Source of the DNA: Amycolatopsis sp. WQ 127309
GTDB taxonomy: Bacteria; Actinomycetota; Actinomycetes; Mycobacteriales; Pseudonocardiaceae
DNA length: 64,000 bases
Assembly: GCF_023023025.1 (NCBI RefSeq)
Contig: NZ_CP095481.1
Coordinates: 9,561,001 to 9,625,000 of the forward strand
Direction: 5' to 3'
Shown here: positions 60,040-64,000 of the stretch, piece by piece
Position numbering within the stretch: the stretch's first letter is position 1
How the letters are laid out: the number at the start of each line of letters is the position of its first letter
Position numbers and translations under genes: made by a program
The notes under the pieces: generated by a model
What the model saw: only the letters and a program-made list of their open reading frames with translations
What the model was told of the DNA's origin: nothing
Databases searched by the model: none

Positions 60040-61233
60040 ATGTCCAGCAGCACGAACGAGATGGTCCGCTGGGTGCGAGCCCGCGCGGGCACGCACCCGG
60101 CGGAGCGGTCACTGGCGCGCCAGTCGCTGTTGGTGGGGGCGTTCTGCCTGGTCATCGACGTGGCTAGCTTTGTGACGCGGGGACCCGCGCCGGGGCCGTG
60201 GAACGCGGTGCTGCTGGCCGGGATCGTCGTCGCGGACGCGGTTCTCGTGTCGTCGCCGAAGTACTCCGGCTGGGTCGCGCTCGGGCACGCGCTGCTGGTT
60301 CCCGCGCTCGCCTTCGTCCTCCCCGGCCGGAGCGCGAGCACCGCCGGGCAGCTGGTCAGCGCCTACCGCGCCGGGGCCTGGCTGCGGGGCCGGCCGGCCG
60401 GCGCGGCGCTGGTCGTGCTGTGCGGCGGTGTCCTGTGCTCACTGCTGATCAGCGGGCTGACCGCGCCGGCCTCGCTCGTGACCCTCGTGTCCGCCAACGC
60501 CTTGCTGCCGTGGCTGGTCGGGCGCTACACCACGGCGCGCAAGGCGCACGTGGACGAACTGCGCCACCAGCGGGAAGCGGCGCTGCGGGACGCGCAGGCG
60601 GAGGTGGCCGCGGCGGTGGCCAAGGAGCGCGAGGCGATCGCCGTCGACCTGCACGACGTCATCTCCCACCACGTCAGCGCGATCGGCGTCCACGCCACGG
60701 CGGCGCGGCTGAACCTCGCGGCCGTGCCGGTGCCGGCCGACGGCTCGGTGCGCACCTCGCTCACCGCGGTGGAGCAGTCCAGCCAGGCGGCGATGGTCGA
60801 CCTGCGACGGCTGCTTTCCCTGCTGCACGAGGGTGATCGGTCACCGGAGCAGCCTGGCGCCGAGATGCTGCCGGACCTGTTCGACGGCGTCCGCTCGTCC
60901 GGCCTGCAGGTGACGTTCGTCGTCTACAACGACCCGCACCCCCTGCCGCGGGCCGTCGACACCACGCTGTACCGGGTGGCGCAGGAGATGATGACGAACA
61001 CGCTGCGGCACAGCGACGGGACGGCGGCCCGGGTCGAGCTCGACTACGGCGGCGACCACGTCGGACTCACCACCCGCAACCGGATCGCGGCCGCGGGCGG
61101 CTCCCCGGGGCTCGGTGTCGGTCTCGACGGGATGCGCAAGCGGGTCGAGACACTGGGCGGGACGGCGTCTTTCGGCGCCGCCGGGCACTATTGGGAGTCG
61201 AGCGTGACCATGCCCCTGGGAAGTGGATCGTGA
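60040..61233 (+). CDS. NarL-type sensor histidine kinase
   Basis: A 397-residue kinase. The first 160 residues hold about four or five membrane helices with no large extracellular domain. A helical linker leads to the HisKA_3 dimerisation domain (KEREAIAVDLHDVISHHVSA) with the phosphoacceptor His205. The HATPase has YRVAQEMMTNTLRHSDGTAA (N box) and a GLGVGLDGMRKRVETLGG G box. This is the DesK/LiaS-like plan, often used for cell-envelope stress. The ATG at 60040 precedes the first helix. The response-regulator GTG overlaps its stop by four bases. Confidence 0.9.
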   Translation: MSSSTNEMVRWVRARAGTHPAERSLARQSLLVGAFCLVIDVASFVTRGPAPGPWNAVLLAGIVVADAVLVSSPKYSGWVALGHALLVPALAFVLPGRSASTAGQLVSAYRAGAWLRGRPAGAALVVLCGGVLCSLLISGLTAPASLVTLVSANALLPWLVGRYTTARKAHVDELRHQREAALRDAQAEVAAAVAKEREAIAVDLHDVISHHVSAIGVHATAARLNLAAVPVPADGSVRTSLTAVEQSSQAAMVDLRRLLSLLHEGDRSPEQPGAEMLPDLFDGVRSSGLQVTFVVYNDPHPLPRAVDTTLYRVAQEMMTNTLRHSDGTAARVELDYGGDHVGLTTRNRIAAAGGSPGLGVGLDGMRKRVETLGGTASFGAAGHYWESSVTMPLGSGS

Positions 61234-61913
61234 CCCTGCGCATCGTGATCGCCGACGACCACGCGATGTTCCGGTCCGGGTTCCGCGCGGTCCTCGACGC
61301 CCAGCCGGACATGGAGTGCGTCGCCGACGTCGGCGACGGCTACAGCGCCGTCGAAGCCATCACCGCCCTGGACCCGGACCTCGCCGTCCTGGACGTGCGC
61401 ATGCCGAAGCTCGACGGTCTCGCGGCCGCCCGTCAGCTGATGTCGTCCGGGCGGCGGGCCCTGAAGATCGTCCTGCTCACCACGTTCGGCACCGACGACT
61501 ACGTGCGCTCGGCGCTGGCCTCGGGCGTGAGCGGATTCGTCCTGAAAAGCCTGCCACCGGAAGAACTCGTGACCGCGATCCGCGTCGCCGCCCGGGGCGA
61601 CACGTACCTCGACCCGTCGATCACCAGCCGGCTCGCCCCACGGCTGGCCGACGCGCTGGCCCCGGCCCTCCCGGACCGCGACCGGGCCCCCGGCCTGGAA
61701 CGGCTCACCGCCCGCGAGCGCGAAGTGTTCCTGCTGATGGCCACCGGCTTCTCCAACACGGAAATCGGCGAACAACTCTACGTCGGCGAACAGACTGTGA
61801 AAACGCACGTCTCGCGCGTCCTGGCGAAGCTCGGTCTCCGGGATCGGGTGCACGCCGTGCGTTTCGCCCACCACCACGGCCTGATCGAGCCGCACGACAC
61901 CTCGGGCTTGTGA
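61230..61913 (+). CDS. NarL/LuxR-type response regulator
   Basis: A 227-residue regulator. The receiver has the acidic pocket IVIADDHAMF, the phosphoacceptor Asp55 (LAVLDVRMP) and the conserved Lys106 (SGFVLKS). The C-terminal LuxR HTH is LTAREREVFLLMATGFSNTE with GEQTVKTHVSRVLAKLGLRD. GTG 61230 overlaps the kinase stop as GTGA, so the pair is made in balance. Possible targets include the divergent membrane hydrolase operon, but no operator was identified. Confidence 0.92.
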   Translation: MTLRIVIADDHAMFRSGFRAVLDAQPDMECVADVGDGYSAVEAITALDPDLAVLDVRMPKLDGLAAARQLMSSGRRALKIVLLTTFGTDDYVRSALASGVSGFVLKSLPPEELVTAIRVAARGDTYLDPSITSRLAPRLADALAPALPDRDRAPGLERLTAREREVFLLMATGFSNTEIGEQLYVGEQTVKTHVSRVLAKLGLRDRVHAVRFAHHHGLIEPHDTSGL

Positions 61914-61925
61914 ACGCGCCGGCCG

Positions 61926-62093
61926 TCACAGCTGCCCGAGGCGCTCGTCGCCCTCCGGCAGCGGGATGACGGTCCGAATCCGCGGCGGCGCGGCGAACAG
62001 CCCGCCGATCGCCGCCGTGAGCGCGGCCAGCGCGGGCGCCTCGACCTCGACGACCAGGGTGACCACGTTGACAACCGCTTGATTCGCGCTCAC
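61926..62093 (-). CDS. Small protein of 55 residues
   Basis: A short gene read from GTG 62093 with AAGGAG six bases upstream. The product begins VSANQAVVNVVTLVVEVEAP, continues ALAALTAAIGGLFAAPPRIR and ends in EGDERLGQL. It has one hydrophobic helix-like stretch but no clear signal peptide. The strong ribosome-binding site and G/C-rich third positions support it as real. I do not recognise the family. It is convergent with the response-regulator gene, 12 bp away. Confidence 0.6.
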   Translation of the reverse strand: MSANQAVVNVVTLVVEVEAPALAALTAAIGGLFAAPPRIRTVIPLPEGDERLGQL

Positions 62094-62211
62094 GGAACTC
62101 CTTCGAATCGCTGATTGGCTTTTTGCGATCGAAGGTAGCCACTGACCCTGATGTCAGCTGAAACCATTGGTGACCGCCATCACCCGATCAGTGCGGCGCC
62201 TCCCGCGGACG

Positions 62212-63465
62212 TCAAGGCGCCGGGCGGTCGCGGGCGGACCAGGCGGCGGGCACGATCGCGATGAGGATTCCCGCGACGGCGATCGTCAGGGTCGCGCGCG
62301 TGCCCGCCGATTCGGCGAAGACTCCCGCGGCCAGTGCGCCCAGTGGCATGGTTCCCCAGATGAGCACGCGCATGCTCGTGTGGACGCGGCCGCGCAGGGC
62401 GTCCGGGGTCAGGTGCTGGCGGCGGGTCATCACGATCACGTTGTAGGTCGTGCCGCCGGCGGCGTGGATGACGATTCCCGTTGCGGCCAGTACCAGGCCG
62501 ATCGGACCCGGCTGGGCGAGCGGGAGCAGCAGGTGGGGTGGCCACGTCAGCACCGGCACCAGCCAGTTGGCGCGAGCCGCCCCGAGGCGGCGGGTCCAGC
62601 GGCCGGTCGTCGCGGCGCCGATGACGCTGCCCACTCCCGACAGGGCCAGCAGCACGCCCGCGCCCGCCGCGTCCAGGTGCAGGTCGTGCGTGAAGAACAG
62701 GATCTCCATGGACATGATGCCCGCGGTGAAGAACGCGGCGACGGAACTCGCGACGGCCAGCGGGCGGAGCTGGCGGTGGTGCACGATGTAGCGGAGGCCC
62801 TCGGCGATCTCGGTGCGCAGCCGCACCTTCTGCGGCCGCGGCGGGATCGGTGGCACGGTGGCCCGGACGCGCGACAGGAGCGCCGCCGACGCCAGGTAGC
62901 CCGCCCCGGTGAGCACCAGCCCGGACGCGGCCCCGATCACGCGCGTGAGCAGGCCGCCGATGCCGGGCCCGGCGGCCGCGGCGACCGACAGGGTGATCTG
63001 CAGGCGCGCGTAGCCGGTTTCCAGGTTCTCCAGCCCGATCACCACCGGCAGGTACGCCTGGTAGGCGGCGTCGAAGAACACGGTCGCGACGCCGACGAGC
63101 ACCGCCGTGACGAGCAGCTGCCCGAAGTCCAGCACCCCGGTCCAGCCCGCGACCGGAAGCCCGAAGAACAGCAGGGCCCGGACGACGTCGGCGCCGACGA
63201 GCACCGCGCGGCGGTGGCGGGTCCGGTCGATCCAGGCACCGGCGGGCAGGCCGATGACCAGGAACGCCACGGTCTCCGCCGCGGTGAGCAGGCCCATCTG
63301 CAGTGGCGTGGCGCCGAGGGTGGTCGCGGCGAGCAGCGGCACCAGCGCGGTCGCGGCGGCGGTACCCAGCTGGGAGGCGGCGTCCGCGGTCCACAGGAAC
63401 CGGAACGCGCGGTGCCCGCGCAGCCCGGCCGTCGACGTCGCCGCTTCCGGCGAGGCGTCGGTCAC
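62212..63465 (-). CDS. MFS exporter
   Basis: A 417-residue major facilitator with about 12 helices. FRFLWTADAASQLGTAAATA is the start of the macrolide/MefA-like enterobactin-exporter group. The loop 2-3 motif is GLPAGAWIDRTRHRRAVL. The second half opens with YIVHHRQLRPLAVASSVAAF. The group exports macrolides, siderophores and peptides. GTG 63465 overlaps the stop of the upstream gene as GTGA, which decides the start against a longer frame. Coupling to a DUF5825-like gene suggests it exports the product of a cluster lying mostly beyond the right edge. Confidence 0.87.
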   Translation of the reverse strand: MTDASPEAATSTAGLRGHRAFRFLWTADAASQLGTAAATALVPLLAATTLGATPLQMGLLTAAETVAFLVIGLPAGAWIDRTRHRRAVLVGADVVRALLFFGLPVAGWTGVLDFGQLLVTAVLVGVATVFFDAAYQAYLPVVIGLENLETGYARLQITLSVAAAAGPGIGGLLTRVIGAASGLVLTGAGYLASAALLSRVRATVPPIPPRPQKVRLRTEIAEGLRYIVHHRQLRPLAVASSVAAFFTAGIMSMEILFFTHDLHLDAAGAGVLLALSGVGSVIGAATTGRWTRRLGAARANWLVPVLTWPPHLLLPLAQPGPIGLVLAATGIVIHAAGGTTYNVIVMTRRQHLTPDALRGRVHTSMRVLIWGTMPLGALAAGVFAESAGTRATLTIAVAGILIAIVPAAWSARDRPAP

Positions 63466-64000
63466 GGGACCACCCGGCCGGGCGGCGGACGCCGATCCGC
63501 GTGGTAGGGCAGCACGACGGCGTACCCGTCGTCCAGCCGCAGGGCGAGCTGGTGCGCCGCCAGCTGGTCGACGAGATCCGCCGCCGCCCCGCCGGCCGGC
63601 GGCCGGTCCGTGCCGGCCAGGGTCCGGAACGTACCGACCCAGCCGGCTTCGACGTGGACGCGGTTGATCGGCCCGCCCGGGCGGGTGTCGTGGATGAGGA
63701 CGAACCCCGGGCCGTACCGGTAGGTGCAGCTGCCGACGTCGTGGGCGGCACGCCAGCCGCGACCGAATCCCCCGTCGTCCCGTGGTGGCGGCAGGTGGCA
63801 CAACGCGCGTTCGGGAACGGTGCCCGGCAACGGTTCCCGCAAGGTCCAGTCCACCGGGACGAACGCCGCCGCGGCGGTGGCGAGCAGGCGCACCATCGTC
63901 GCGTCGCGGTGCGCGGACTCGCCGAAGGCGAACGGCTCCGGCAGCCGCAGCCGCTGCGCACTCGCGGCCAGTCCGGCCACGACGCGCCGGGCGCCGCCGG
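63462..64000 (-). CDS. DUF5825-like protein, 5' end beyond the window
   Basis: An open frame runs in from the right edge and stops at 63462-63464. The visible 179 residues include DATMVRLLATAAAAFVPVDW, CHLPPPRDDGG, SCTYRYGPGFVLIHDTRPGG and LALRLDDGYAVVLPYH. The CxYRxGPGFxxxxDxR pattern recalls DUF5825, a family I associate with RiPP maturation loci that carry B12-dependent radical-SAM methyltransferases. That association is from memory and should be checked. The MFS exporter overlaps its stop by four bases. GTG 63980 is an internal candidate start, but the frame stays open to the edge, so the gene is probably longer. Confidence 0.6.
   Translation of the reverse strand, partial: GGARRVVAGLAASAQRLRLPEPFAFGESAHRDATMVRLLATAAAAFVPVDWTLREPLPGTVPERALCHLPPPRDDGGFGRGWRAAHDVGSCTYRYGPGFVLIHDTRPGGPINRVHVEAGWVGTFRTLAGTDRPPAGGAAADLVDQLAAHQLALRLDDGYAVVLPYHADRRPPPGRVVP

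Noticed and set aside
1..64000. CRISPR array, rRNA or tRNA genes, prophage core genes
   Set aside because: No regularly spaced direct repeats, no cloverleaf or rRNA-like segments, and no integrase, capsid or terminase genes were seen. The GH25-like gene at 49295 is phage-like only by itself.

Overview
The window is very GC-rich DNA with strong third-position G/C, GTG and TTG starts, Tat-type lipoproteins and a mycothiol-reductase-type DsbA homologue. This points to an actinomycete, most likely in the Amycolatopsis/Pseudonocardiaceae range. The taxonomic call is inference: there is no rRNA, tRNA or core marker locus here. The region is accessory in character, with secreted enzymes, regulators, a small natural-product cassette, conflict-type proteins and one degraded insertion sequence.

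1-6 kb: the tail of a gene, a Tat-exported M15 peptidase, a GH25 muramidase with two peptidoglycan-binding repeats, a NAD kinase gene broken by an 8-bp tandem duplication, a methyltransferase, an alpha/beta-hydrolase fused to a LuxR helix-turn-helix, and a short ribosome-hibernation-like protein. 6-15 kb: a secreted I36-type inhibitor, then a tightly coupled seven-gene operon. The operon encodes a lipoprotein binding protein, two permeases, a fused double ATPase, an alpha/beta-hydrolase-like protein, a 2-oxoglutarate/Fe(II) oxygenase and a DUF427 protein, and looks like import plus oxidation of an unknown peptide- or opine-like compound.

15.5-18 kb holds the most unusual locus: an EACC1 protein followed 4 nt later by a caspase-fold protease fused through a short hydrophobic segment to an amino-acid-type solute-binding domain. 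It is a candidate ligand-sensing, membrane-tethered caspase. 18-23 kb: a small membrane protein, a beta-propeller lipoprotein, an orphan SsuA/NMT1-type binding lipoprotein, a benzoylformate-decarboxylase-like enzyme and a methyltransferase. 24.4-28.1 kb: a three-gene A-PCP / thioesterase / P450 cassette resembling the systems that beta-hydroxylate a carrier-bound amino acid and release it. A degenerate IS5-type element and a 155-bp MITE-like unit follow directly.

29-45 kb: a WYL regulator with its operator and VOC/aldo-keto reductase neighbours, secreted M15 peptidase, acyl-CoA dehydrogenase divergent from a latex-clearing protein (rubber oxygenase, all key residues conserved), a tandem double-TetR regulator, a PLP sulfur-amino-acid enzyme, and a TetR regulon with three matching operators (DsrE, Old Yellow Enzyme, DsbA-like, TetR). 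An FAD monooxygenase/TetR pair follows.

44-64 kb: a TrmB/LuxR regulator convergent with a 1233-residue S8 protease, a GH25-like protein, a trypsin, a 1904-residue TcdB/SpvB-RHS protein ending in an NlpC/P60-like domain, MerR, SRPBCC and membrane alpha/beta-hydrolase genes, a two-component system, a 55-residue protein, and an MFS exporter coupled to a DUF5825-like gene running off the right edge.
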